Source of the DNA: Flavobacteriales bacterium ALC-1 | Lineage (GTDB): Bacteria; Bacteroidota; Bacteroidia; Flavobacteriales; Flavobacteriaceae | Reading direction: 5' to 3' | Length of the DNA: 64,000 nucleotides | NCBI GenBank assembly: GCA_000171875.1 | Contig: ABHI01000005.1 | Coordinates: 1-64,000, forward strand | Part shown: piece by piece, positions 35,458-44,587 of the stretch | Layout: every line of letters starts with the position of its first letter | Numbering within the stretch: the first letter of the stretch is position 1 | Made by a program: the position numbers and the translations under genes | The notes under the pieces: model-generated | Database searches by the model: none | Seen by the model: only the letters and a program-made list of their open reading frames with translations | Told to the model about the DNA's origin: nothing

Positions 35458-36671
35458 ATAAACTTATAGTTTTCATATGCTTTTATTGGCCACTATTTAG
35501 TAGCTGCTTACAGCTTCAAGGTGTTGTGTATAAAGTTGGAGGTGAAACAATGTCGCAACTTTTCGCATATGCTAACCTTGGACTCATAGTCGCTGGCCTA
35601 TTTTTGTTTAGAAAAAACATAGAGACAACCTCTACCACTAGCAGATTATGGTTTGTCTTTTATATTATGTATTATTGTTTTGGAATCCTTGCCACAGGCC
35701 TCAGTGGATTTCAACCTTCTCTTGCAGCATCATTAATACCTATCATATATTTTGTTGGTTTTTATTTTTTATTAAGTAATAAAGAGCAATTTGAAATGTT
35801 TTTTAAAGTAATTACATTTTCATTTGTTGTATCTGCCATTATTACAGTTATTCTAATTAAACTTAACTATAGTCTAGGGTCTGGTGGTGTTTATGCTCGT
35901 GAATTAGATCGTGCAGAAGGGTTATATGGTGATGCAAATAATGCGGCATTAGCTAGTATTATTGCCTACCTATTATTTGATAAATTTTTTAAGCCTTGGA
36001 ATTTTATTACTAAAGCTTCTAAAATTTTAATCTTACTAATACTATTCTATAGTGTATTTTTAACGTTTTCTACAACTGGTTTATTTGTTTTTACTATAGT
36101 CTTTTTCATTACAAATTATAAGTTCTTTACTGGTATAAGACTTATATTATTTGGTGTACTAATTGCGCTCTTTTATGCAGGGATTTTTGCACTCAAATCT
36201 GAGACTAAAAACTTAGATCTATCAAAGGCTCAGATTGTAAAGATTGATAATATTATCAATGTATTAACATTAAATTTGGATAAGGTTGATAATTCTGGAA
36301 GAGGCGATTTAGTACAAAATGTAATTCAATATATTTATGAAAATCCAATTTTGGGTAATGGTGTTGAATTTTCAGGTTACATGAGAGGTCATAACACTTA
36401 TGTAGGTATTTGGGTAGATGCGGGGATTTTTACATTTATATTATTTCTGTTTATTTTATTTTATTATTTCTTTAAAACATTCACTTTAGAAAAGCATCTC
36501 AGGTTTTTTGCTATGGCTATTTTAATTGTACTTTACATTTTTATGGTAAGCTTACAAAGTGTAATCAATCAGCCTTATTTAATAGTATTATTTGTTTTCA
36601 TCGCATATATGATAGATAATAATAGAGTGAATGAAGGTCATTTAGATTTTTTCAAAAAACCAGATGAATAG
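35454..36671 (+). CDS. O-antigen/capsule polymerase (Wzy-type)
   Basis: This 405-residue integral membrane protein has about 10 helices and low similarity to anything beyond its type. A longer external loop contains RGDLVQNVIQYIYENPILGN, then GHNTYVGIWVDAG, which resembles the conserved region of the O-antigen ligase/polymerase (Wzy_C) family. It would join oligosaccharide units on the periplasmic side. The call rests on topology, that loop, and its position right after the flippase and GT4 genes. Confidence 0.85.
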   Translation: MNKLIVFICFYWPLFSSCLQLQGVVYKVGGETMSQLFAYANLGLIVAGLFLFRKNIETTSTTSRLWFVFYIMYYCFGILATGLSGFQPSLAASLIPIIYFVGFYFLLSNKEQFEMFFKVITFSFVVSAIITVILIKLNYSLGSGGVYARELDRAEGLYGDANNAALASIIAYLLFDKFFKPWNFITKASKILILLILFYSVFLTFSTTGLFVFTIVFFITNYKFFTGIRLILFGVLIALFYAGIFALKSETKNLDLSKAQIVKIDNIINVLTLNLDKVDNSGRGDLVQNVIQYIYENPILGNGVEFSGYMRGHNTYVGIWVDAGIFTFILFLFILFYYFFKTFTLEKHLRFFAMAILIVLYIFMVSLQSVINQPYLIVLFVFIAYMIDNNRVNEGHLDFFKKPDE

Positions 36672-36674
36672 ATT

Positions 36675-38192
36675 ATGAAAAAGCTAATCCTTTTTTTAAA
36701 AAATAACAGAAAGAAGATACTAATACTATGTATTATTACACTTTTTACTTTGTTTGTAGTTTACAAATACAAGGTCTCTACTATAGCTGCAGATGGTTGG
36801 TCTGATAAAGTAAGTGTTTATGAAAATTCAAAAAAAATTGATCTTGCCATAAAAGATTTTTTTTTAGAAAAGGATGCTTATACAGCGTCAAATCGTTATG
36901 AACAATTATTTAAATATTTTGCTTATGGTAATTTAAAATACCAATCTCCTGAAGGTGCTTTTATCTATTATCCAGGAGAAATTAGCTCTAGAGGAAGAAC
37001 TATAAATGGTATAGAAGGATTCGCGAGATTTTTCCCTTTAGCAGCATCATGGCTTTTCTCTAATAATTCTGAAACCATAGTCTTAAATAATGAAACTTAC
37101 AGTATCACTAAAACAATAAAAAGAGGCTTATTAAATGGTACAAATCCTAAACATATTGAATATTGGGGAGATGTTAAAGATAAAAATCAACGTATTGTAG
37201 AAGCTGCAGATATAGCTTTAGCACTATGGATATCTAAAGATAATATATGGAATACTTTTACAACATCAGAAAAAAATAGAATAGTTAAATGGCTAAACCA
37301 AAGTGTTAATAGAAAAATTGTTGATAATAATTGGAACCTCTTTCCTATTACTATAGTAAAAGCTTTAGAGGCTTTAGGATATTCAGATAAAACCAATATT
37401 AGTTATATTAATAATCTATATAAAAAATACAAAAACAAACATTACTTAGGTGAAGGCTGGTTTGATGATCCTCCTAAAGGGATTGACTATTATAACGCCT
37501 GGTCTATACACTACAGTCTCTTTTGGCTAGATCAGATAGACCCAACATTCGACAGAGATTTTATAAGACAAAGCCATACAGAATTTGTAAAATTCTATAA
37601 GTATCTATTTAGTCAGAATGGATTTCCTATTATGGGAAGAAGTGTTTGTTATAGGTTAGCTGCACCTGCCCCTATAGTTACTTCTGCTTTAATTGCACCT
37701 GAAGAAATTTCAGCTGGAACTGCATTAAGAACCCTAGACTTAACATGGTCTCATTTTATTAAAAATGACGCTTTGCAAAAAGGAAAACTAACACAAGGTT
37801 ATTATAATGATGACCTAAGACTTTTAGACGGTTATAGTGGTGCTGGTAGCTGCTTATGGTCATTGCGATCTTTAATTGTGGCATTCTATGTAGATAAATA
37901 TATTCCATTGTTTAAAACTCAAGAGGAAATATTACCAATAGAAAAGTCAGATTTTAAAATTGCAAATAAAACTATAGGTTGGACTATTATTGGTGATAAG
38001 TCCAATCAAAAAATATCTTTACAAATAGAAAAAAATATAAATAATAAGTCTTATAAGCTAAAAGACTATTCTTTTAATAATAAATTGAGGGAGTTTATCT
38101 TTAAAAACCCATCTAGACCTAATAACAAAGACGCCTTATACAAAAATTATATCTACACCACAGAAAATAAGTTGTTTACAAGAAAAGAATAA
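36675..38192 (+). CDS. Membrane-anchored DUF2264-type protein
   Basis: The 505-residue protein has one N-terminal membrane helix (about residues 13-31) followed by a large probably periplasmic domain. Segments such as GIEGFARFFPLAASWL and VEAADIALALWISKDN fit the DUF2264 family, an alpha-toroid-like fold. Some members of that family are classified as glycoside hydrolases that attack uronic acid-containing glycans, but I cannot confirm which. It follows the polymerase by 3 bases and ends the first transcription unit of the cluster. It may process or trim the polysaccharide made here. Confidence 0.82.
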   Translation: MKKLILFLKNNRKKILILCIITLFTLFVVYKYKVSTIAADGWSDKVSVYENSKKIDLAIKDFFLEKDAYTASNRYEQLFKYFAYGNLKYQSPEGAFIYYPGEISSRGRTINGIEGFARFFPLAASWLFSNNSETIVLNNETYSITKTIKRGLLNGTNPKHIEYWGDVKDKNQRIVEAADIALALWISKDNIWNTFTTSEKNRIVKWLNQSVNRKIVDNNWNLFPITIVKALEALGYSDKTNISYINNLYKKYKNKHYLGEGWFDDPPKGIDYYNAWSIHYSLFWLDQIDPTFDRDFIRQSHTEFVKFYKYLFSQNGFPIMGRSVCYRLAAPAPIVTSALIAPEEISAGTALRTLDLTWSHFIKNDALQKGKLTQGYYNDDLRLLDGYSGAGSCLWSLRSLIVAFYVDKYIPLFKTQEEILPIEKSDFKIANKTIGWTIIGDKSNQKISLQIEKNINNKSYKLKDYSFNNKLREFIFKNPSRPNNKDALYKNYIYTTENKLFTRKE

Positions 38193-38491
38193 TGGCTAGC
38201 TTTAATCAAAAATAAATATTCTATTATTGCACATATGTTATTCTGAAGAATAAAAATAAACCGCTACATATGAGTCTTTATTTACTGATAATTAAAAATA
38301 TATTTATTTACATTAAATTGTTATCATAATGATTATCAGACGGTTTCAAAAAAAGAAGTTAATTTATTATGTTAGTTGAGGTTATAATATTACAATTCAT
38401 AGAATAATTTTGATTATTACAATTAGATATAACATATTTACCGCTCGAAGTTTTAAGAAATTAAAACCTGGACCCAAATTGTTGACCTAAT
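38193..38491 (+). other. Gene-free spacer before the acylation genes
   Basis: Almost 300 AT-rich bases separate the DUF2264 gene from the MBOAT gene. I see no gene, no clear terminator hairpin and no exact TAnnTTTG box. It probably carries an internal promoter. The words just before the next gene, ACCCAAATTGTTGACCTAATATG, resemble the leader of the first cluster gene (AACCCAAATTGAGAAAATG). Confidence 0.5.
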
Positions 38492-39925
38492 ATGTTTTTT
38501 AACTCCATAGATTTCTTTGTATTTCTTCCGATTGTGTTCGGACTATATTGGCTTATTGGTAGTAAACGCATTAAAGAACAGAACCTCTTAATTGCTATTG
38601 CCAGCTATGTATTTTATGGATGGTGGGACTGGAGATTCTTGTCTTTAATTTTATTTAGCACTTTAGTTGATTATACTATCGGTCTATACTTAGACAAAAC
38701 AGAAAAACTATCTAAAAGAAAGGCACTACTATGGATTAGCATTGGTGTAAACTTAGGCTTTTTAGGGTTCTTTAAATATTACAACTTCTTTATTGATAGT
38801 TTAGTTGATTCTTTTACATTTTTTGGCAAAGATCTAAACATCAATACATTAAATATTGTTTTACCTGTTGGTATTAGTTTTTACACCTTCCAGACTTTAA
38901 GCTACACCATAGATATTTATAACAAAAAATTAAAGCCTACCAAAGACTTTGTTGGCTTTATGGCTTTTGTTAGTTTTTTTCCACAATTAGTAGCTGGTCC
39001 AATAGAAAGGGCCACAAATTTATTACCACAGTTTTCAAAAGAGCGTTCTTTTAATTACGCTATTGCGGTTGATGGTTTACGCCAAGTGCTTTGGGGATTG
39101 TTTAAAAAAATTGTGATTGCAGATAATTGTGCAAAATATGCCAATATTATTTTTAGTAATCATACCGAATATAATGGTAGCACACTCCTATTAGGTGCAT
39201 TTTTCTTTGCATTTCAGATATATGGAGATTTTTCTGGTTACTCTGACATAGCAATTGGGATTTCAAGATTATTTGGTTTTAATTTAAAACGAAATTTTGC
39301 ATTTCCTTACTTCTCAAGAGATATAGCAGAGTTTTGGAGACGATGGCACATCTCTCTATCTACTTGGTTTAGAGACTATCTATATATTCCTCTTGGAGGT
39401 AGTAGAGGTGGTACAAAAATGAAAATTAGAAATACATTTATAATTTTTGTAGTGAGTGGTTTTTGGCATGGTGCAAATTGGACCTTTATTATATGGGGAG
39501 CACTAAACGCCTTGTATTTTTTACCATTATTATTGACAAATAAAAACAGGATAAACACTGATTTAGTGGCAAAAGGCAAATACTTTCCAAGTCTAATAGA
39601 AGTTGGACAAATGTCAATAACATTTTTTCTAACCCTTATAGCATGGATATTTTTTAGAGCTGATAATGTTTCACATGCAATATCATATTTACAAAACTTA
39701 TTTACATCATCATTATTTTATAAAATTGAAATATTTCCTAGCACTATACTCATATTAGTCCTGTTTTTTATCATAACGGAATGGTTAGGGAGAAATGGAG
39801 AATATGCTATTGAAAAAATTGACTTTATAAAACAACCTATACGATGGGCTTTCTATATATCATTAATTATCTTGATGTTTAGTTTTACTGGTGAAGAACA
39901 ACAATTCATATATTTTCAGTTTTAA
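38492..39925 (+). CDS. MBOAT-family O-acyltransferase (AlgI-like)
   Basis: This 477-residue polytopic membrane protein is of the AlgI/DltB type. Key residues are H286 in RRWHISLSTWFRDYLYIPLG and the invariant H326 in GFWHGANWTF. MBOAT proteins pass acyl groups, commonly acetyl, across the inner membrane to a periplasmic partner that places them on the polysaccharide. Here the partner is very likely the SGNH-type protein encoded 2 bases downstream. The start and context are good, although the exact acyl group and sugar are not known. Confidence 0.95.
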   Translation: MFFNSIDFFVFLPIVFGLYWLIGSKRIKEQNLLIAIASYVFYGWWDWRFLSLILFSTLVDYTIGLYLDKTEKLSKRKALLWISIGVNLGFLGFFKYYNFFIDSLVDSFTFFGKDLNINTLNIVLPVGISFYTFQTLSYTIDIYNKKLKPTKDFVGFMAFVSFFPQLVAGPIERATNLLPQFSKERSFNYAIAVDGLRQVLWGLFKKIVIADNCAKYANIIFSNHTEYNGSTLLLGAFFFAFQIYGDFSGYSDIAIGISRLFGFNLKRNFAFPYFSRDIAEFWRRWHISLSTWFRDYLYIPLGGSRGGTKMKIRNTFIIFVVSGFWHGANWTFIIWGALNALYFLPLLLTNKNRINTDLVAKGKYFPSLIEVGQMSITFFLTLIAWIFFRADNVSHAISYLQNLFTSSLFYKIEIFPSTILILVLFFIITEWLGRNGEYAIEKIDFIKQPIRWAFYISLIILMFSFTGEEQQFIYFQF

Positions 39926-39927
39926 TT

Positions 39928-40851
39928 ATGAAAAAATTCTTTCAAAAAATAGCTCTATTTCTGTTACTAACTATTTGTGTTGGGGAAATTGCAGTCCGTA
40001 TTACTCATGTAAATGCTGATATCCCACAACGAATTATAGATGCTGATGGTATTCAAAAATATTATCCAAATCAAGAAGGTTACTGGAAAGGTGGTGATCA
40101 TAAATGGATAATAAATTCTATGGGGTGGCCTGGTGAACTTCCTAAAAGTTATGATAATCTTATTTCAATCATTGGCGATTCTTATATAGAAAACTTTATG
40201 AATCCTAATGAATGCCATCAATCTTCATATTTAAAAAAGCAAATGCCAAACTATAACTTTTTTGAAGCAGCAAGATCTGGTGTAACTTTAATTGAGTCTA
40301 TGGAAATAAGCAAACAAATAGATTCATTAAAACCAATTTTAACAGTAATCCATACAGGTGATGGTGATATATATGAGAGCATAAAAGAAATTATAAGCTT
40401 AACTGATATTACTCAGTTAAATACTAATAAGGAAATAATAGTACAAGGCAAAATGAAATCACCCGGTTTAAAAAAAGTATTATACTCTTGTAAACTCCTC
40501 TATTACCTTTATAATAGATTCCCTATAAATTTGGGTAATGAAACTAAAGAAGATTCTAAAAATATTAAAGTTGAAAGTAGCAAATTTGAAACTAATGAAA
40601 CCAAAGTTAGAATTCTTATTAATTACATAAAAAACAACTATAATATAGATGATAAAATCTTTGTTTTTAAACCAAATAGTGATAAAAATATTATAAACAT
40701 ATTTAAATCTCTAGGGTTAAAAACGATATTACTTAATCCTTCTAATGATAAAAGTTGGTCATTTGACTATGATCCACATTGGACATGTTATGGCCACGAA
40801 AGAGTAGCAAATCAAATATCAAATAAACTAAAATCTAGCTTAATAAAATAG
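39928..40851 (+). CDS. SGNH/GDSL-type esterase-like acylation partner
   Basis: This 307-residue protein has an N-terminal membrane or signal segment (FQKIALFLLLTICVGEI) and an SGNH-hydrolase fold. The motif IIGDSYIENF contains a candidate nucleophile S85, and a C-terminal DPHWTCYGHE holds the candidate D282/H284. This layout is typical of AlgJ/AlgX-like or PatB-like proteins that accept acyl groups from an MBOAT neighbour. It follows the MBOAT gene by 2 bases, so the two are almost certainly one acylation unit acting in the periplasm. Confidence 0.85.
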   Translation: MKKFFQKIALFLLLTICVGEIAVRITHVNADIPQRIIDADGIQKYYPNQEGYWKGGDHKWIINSMGWPGELPKSYDNLISIIGDSYIENFMNPNECHQSSYLKKQMPNYNFFEAARSGVTLIESMEISKQIDSLKPILTVIHTGDGDIYESIKEIISLTDITQLNTNKEIIVQGKMKSPGLKKVLYSCKLLYYLYNRFPINLGNETKEDSKNIKVESSKFETNETKVRILINYIKNNYNIDDKIFVFKPNSDKNIINIFKSLGLKTILLNPSNDKSWSFDYDPHWTCYGHERVANQISNKLKSSLIK

Positions 40852-40881
40852 AATAATGGTTAATCAATTAACATTGTTACG

Positions 40882-41469
40882 ATGATAAAAAGCAAAGAAG
40901 ATTATAAATATTACCTAGACCAAGATAGAAAAGCCTTACGTGTTGGAAAACATAGTTTTTTAGGGTTTATAGTTTCTTGTATTTCTCCTAATCTAATTTG
41001 GAAATTTCAAAAAACATTAAGAACACTAGAATATTATGAGAATTGTAATAACAAAGGTTTATCAAAACTATATTATTTATACCTAAAATATAAGTACAAA
41101 AACATATCAGTAAAACTAGGATTTTCTATACCACCTAACGTTTTTGGACCTGGATTAGCAATCGTACATTATGGCACTATAGTTATAAATGGTAATGCTA
41201 AAATTGGTGCTAATTGTAGAATCCACGCCTGTGTAAATATTGGTGCATCAGGCGGTGAGGATGAAGCACCAAAATTAGGAGATAATGTATATATAGCACC
41301 TGGAGCTAAAATTTATGGCAATATCACTATTGCAAGTAATACTGCTATAGGAGCTAATGCTGTTGTCAATAAATCTTTTGATAAAGAAAATACAGTTTTA
41401 GCTGGGATTCCTGCCAAAGTTATAGGTGACGTGAACATTAAACAAATTATAAAGCATTTAAAAGATTAG
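40882..41469 (+). CDS. Hexapeptide-repeat acetyltransferase (serine acetyltransferase-like)
   Basis: This 195-residue protein has an N-terminal helical part and a left-handed beta-helix with hexapeptide repeats. The motifs GPGLAIVHYGTIVINGNAKI and IHACVNIGASGG are typical of CysE-like O-acetyltransferases found in polysaccharide clusters. It would acetylate a sugar or a nucleotide sugar in the cytoplasm. It does not have the N-terminal Rossmann domain of PglD-type acetyltransferases, so it is not an obvious PglD equivalent for the aminotransferase at 50889. Confidence 0.87.
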   Translation: MIKSKEDYKYYLDQDRKALRVGKHSFLGFIVSCISPNLIWKFQKTLRTLEYYENCNNKGLSKLYYLYLKYKYKNISVKLGFSIPPNVFGPGLAIVHYGTIVINGNAKIGANCRIHACVNIGASGGEDEAPKLGDNVYIAPGAKIYGNITIASNTAIGANAVVNKSFDKENTVLAGIPAKVIGDVNIKQIIKHLKD

Positions 41470-41493
41470 TACTAATCTAAGTAAGTTTTAGAA

Positions 41494-42432
41494 ATGAAAA
41501 AATTACAAGATAAAGTAGGTGAAATATATAGAAATTCAGACTTTGGATATTATATAGCAAGACCTATATACTTAATATATCAATTTATATTAAAGTTTAT
41601 GTCTGATAAGCACATTATAAAGAAACAATTTAAGGCACGTATGGGTTACAATCTAGATTTAGAAAACCCGAGAACTTTAAATGAAAAAATGAATTGGCTA
41701 AAGCTATACAATAGAAAAGATTTGCATACAATTGTTGCAGACAAATATAAAGTTAGAGATTATGTTGAAGAAAAAGTTGGTTCTAAATATTTAATCCCTT
41801 TAATCCTAGAAACAAAAGACCCAAATGATATAAGATCCGAAAATTTTCCGGAAAGTAATTTTATAATTAAAGCTAATCATAATAGTTCTGGAGGTTTAAT
41901 TGTTAGAGATAAATCTAAAGTAGATTGGGAAGCAGCTAGAAAAAGATTTAAAAGAACTCTAAAAGAAAATTATTTCTACAGTTCTAGAGAATGGCAGTAT
42001 AAAAACATTGAACCTCGCATAATTACCGAAGAATTGCTAACATATGAAGACGGTAGTATACCCGAAGATTATAAATTTCATTGCTTTAATGGAAAACTAG
42101 CATTTATAATGATTGATTTTGATCGCTTTGGTGAATTAAGAACTCGTAATCTTTATGATAAGGACTGGAATTTAATTCCATGTAACTGGGGAAGACCTTA
42201 TGGTAAAGACCTAGAAAAGCCAGATAATCTTGAAGAAATGATTGCTGTAGTTGAGAAATTAGCTGAAGACTTTATATATGTAAGAGTAGATCTTTATCTA
42301 GTTAAAGGAAAAATATACTTTGGTGAAATTACATTTCATCACAACTCTGGACATCAAAAATTCATTCAAGAAGAATGGGATTATAAATTTGGAGAACTTT
42401 TAAAGATAAAAGAATTAGAGAATGAGAAGTAA
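41494..42432 (+). CDS. TupA-like ATP-grasp protein
   Basis: This 312-residue protein has the TupA-type signature: FKARMGYNLDLENPRTLNEK, KLYNRKDLHTIVADKYKVRD, and later WEAARKRFKRTL. TupA-like ATP-grasp proteins were first linked to teichuronopeptide synthesis in Bacillus, where an amino acid chain is joined to a glucuronate glycan. ATP-grasp enzymes activate a carboxyl group as acyl phosphate and form an amide or similar bond. Here it could ligate an amino compound to a uronic acid residue. Its end overlaps the next GT4 gene by 11 bases. The chemistry is inferred from the family. Confidence 0.87.
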   Translation: MKKLQDKVGEIYRNSDFGYYIARPIYLIYQFILKFMSDKHIIKKQFKARMGYNLDLENPRTLNEKMNWLKLYNRKDLHTIVADKYKVRDYVEEKVGSKYLIPLILETKDPNDIRSENFPESNFIIKANHNSSGGLIVRDKSKVDWEAARKRFKRTLKENYFYSSREWQYKNIEPRIITEELLTYEDGSIPEDYKFHCFNGKLAFIMIDFDRFGELRTRNLYDKDWNLIPCNWGRPYGKDLEKPDNLEEMIAVVEKLAEDFIYVRVDLYLVKGKIYFGEITFHHNSGHQKFIQEEWDYKFGELLKIKELENEK

Positions 42433-43498
42433 AATATTTTTTATACTCCCTACTCTATTTGCAGGTGGAGCAGAACGCATTATGTCGTTTGTATCTCAAA
42501 ATTTAGATAAAGAAAAATTTGATGTTACACTAATTGTTATAGGTAAAGAAAGCGAAAGTAAATTTAATGTATCTGGCATTCCAGTTATCTTTTTAAATAA
42601 GTCGAGGGTTCTAAACGGTTTCTTTGCTGTATGCAAAATAATAAAAAAGGAAAAACCTCAAGTAGTATTGAGTAGTATTGCTCACCTTAACGTAATGATG
42701 GGAATAATTTCAGTATTTATTCCAAAGCCAAAATATGTTGGTCGGCAAGCGGGTGTACCAGGTACACCAGTTAATTACAATAAACCAAGAAAACAGAATA
42801 AATCTTTAATTACTTTCTTTTTTGACTATCACAGCTACGGTTTTAAACAATTAGATTACTACATATGTCAATCTGCAGATATGAAAGAAAATTTAATCCA
42901 ATTTCGTGGCATTGAAGAAGATAAAATTACAATTTTAAATAACCCTGTTACACAAATAGATATAATCAAAACAAGCCAATCAGATAATAAAGTAAAAAAA
43001 TATATAACAGTTGGTCGGTTAAGTGAAGCCAAAGGATTTGTACGAGTACTGAGAGTATTAAGTCGGTTAACTTTTCCTTTTCATTACACTATAATTGGTG
43101 AAGGAAGTTATTACGATACTATTATAGATGAAATAGATAAGTTAGGTATAAAGGAGAATGTAACTCTAATAAACTATAGTGATAAAGTAGCAAACCATTT
43201 AGTTGAAAGCGATATGTTTTTACAAGGTTCTTTTTCTGAAGGGTTTCCTAACGCGCTATTAGAAAGTTGTGCTGTAGGAACACCTGTAATAGCATTTAAA
43301 GCACCAGGTGGTACAAAAGAAATAGTAGAAGACCAAGTTAACGGTTTTTTAGTTGAAGATGAAGACAAATTTCTTAAAAGACTTAATGATAGAAGAGAAT
43401 GGAATCCACAAGAAGTTAGAGAATCTGTTTACAAAAAATTTAATAAGGATAAAATTATTAAAGATTACGAAAATTTCTTTTACAAAATATTAGACTGA
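42422..43498 (+). CDS. Family 4 glycosyltransferase
   Basis: This 358-residue GT-B enzyme has the motifs FILPTLFAGGAERIMSFV at the start and SFSEGFPNALLESCAVGTPV near the C-terminus. It would extend the lipid-linked repeat. It overlaps the TupA-like gene by 11 bases and precedes the second ATP-grasp gene by 28 bases. The positions of the ligases and glycosyltransferases in one block suggest that sugar addition and side-group modification are coordinated; the specificity is unknown. Confidence 0.92.
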   Translation: MRSKIFFILPTLFAGGAERIMSFVSQNLDKEKFDVTLIVIGKESESKFNVSGIPVIFLNKSRVLNGFFAVCKIIKKEKPQVVLSSIAHLNVMMGIISVFIPKPKYVGRQAGVPGTPVNYNKPRKQNKSLITFFFDYHSYGFKQLDYYICQSADMKENLIQFRGIEEDKITILNNPVTQIDIIKTSQSDNKVKKYITVGRLSEAKGFVRVLRVLSRLTFPFHYTIIGEGSYYDTIIDEIDKLGIKENVTLINYSDKVANHLVESDMFLQGSFSEGFPNALLESCAVGTPVIAFKAPGGTKEIVEDQVNGFLVEDEDKFLKRLNDRREWNPQEVRESVYKKFNKDKIIKDYENFFYKILD

Positions 43499-43526
43499 TT
43501 TTAAATCATTTCTAAACGATACAAAA

Positions 43527-44576
43527 ATGAAAACAATTAAAAATATAGCCAAAAGCATAATAGATAAAAGTACTAGTTATGTTTACCATTACGAGCAAAA
43601 TAAGGAAGCCTATCAAATGCTGAAACTTGCTGAAACTGAAAAGGGCAAACTTGATCCAAGTATCCGAAAAATGTGCAATGAATACGCTAACGATGTTTTT
43701 GGGAGCAAAATATATGCACCATGGTTATATGCCTTTGGAGCCTATGCAAAAGAGTTTAAAGAAGGATGGATCCCTGATAATTTTTATGGTGAACGTGTAG
43801 TACCAATTTTAAAAGGTGAATATGGTAAGATTTGCGACAGAAATGCAATTGTAAGCAAAATCTTAGAAGAGACCGATTCTTTAGATATTTGCTACTATAT
43901 AAATCACTTATTCTTAAATCCTAATTATGAAATTCTAAATGAAGAGAAATTAAAAAACACGCTTTTTTCTGAAAATGAAAAAGTTGTTTTTAAAATTGAA
44001 AGTTCATTACAAGGAAAAGGTGTTTACTTTTTTAACAAAAATAATTTTGATATAAATGCCATAAAAAAATTAGGTAATGGTGTTTTTCAAAAATATATAC
44101 AACAGCATTCATTTTTCTCTGAGTTTCACAATTCATCTGTTGCTACAATTCGTCTTACATCAACTTGTGATGATGATGGTGTTTTCGATGTAAAAGCTGG
44201 CTATTTTAGATTTGCTCGTGGAAATGACACACATATTATTCACGATAAACAAATGAGAATACCAATAGATATAAAAAATGGAAAATTATGTGATACCGCT
44301 TTTTTTCCAGACACTAAACCTACTAAACAACTACCAGACATCGATATTGATTTTGCTGGTAAAGTTTTACCTTCTTTTAATGATTGTATATCTGAAGTAA
44401 AAAAAATGCATAGCCGTGTCCCTTACATTAGATGTATAGGTTGGGATATTATAGTGGATAAAAATGACAAAGTGAAACTAATTGAGCTAAATGGTGGGCA
44501 TAACGGAATCTCATTCAATGAGATGGTACAAGGCCCATGTTTTAAAGGTTTAAATTGGGAAAGTTTAAGAAAATAA
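43527..44576 (+). CDS. ATP-grasp protein of the sugar-transfer-associated type
   Basis: This 349-residue protein carries features of the polysaccharide-associated ATP-grasp group. A helical N-terminus is followed by VVFKIESSLQGKGVYFF (a P-loop-like lysine segment of ATP-grasp folds), RLTSTCDDDGVFDVK, and a metal-binding end motif VKLIELNGGHNGISF. It is distinct from the TupA-like protein nearby. ATP-grasp enzymes form amide or ester-like bonds from carboxylates, so this protein could modify an acidic sugar or a peptide branch. The substrate is not known. It lies between two GT4 genes. Confidence 0.82.
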   Translation: MKTIKNIAKSIIDKSTSYVYHYEQNKEAYQMLKLAETEKGKLDPSIRKMCNEYANDVFGSKIYAPWLYAFGAYAKEFKEGWIPDNFYGERVVPILKGEYGKICDRNAIVSKILEETDSLDICYYINHLFLNPNYEILNEEKLKNTLFSENEKVVFKIESSLQGKGVYFFNKNNFDINAIKKLGNGVFQKYIQQHSFFSEFHNSSVATIRLTSTCDDDGVFDVKAGYFRFARGNDTHIIHDKQMRIPIDIKNGKLCDTAFFPDTKPTKQLPDIDIDFAGKVLPSFNDCISEVKKMHSRVPYIRCIGWDIIVDKNDKVKLIELNGGHNGISFNEMVQGPCFKGLNWESLRK

Positions 44577-44587
44577 ATACATAAAGA

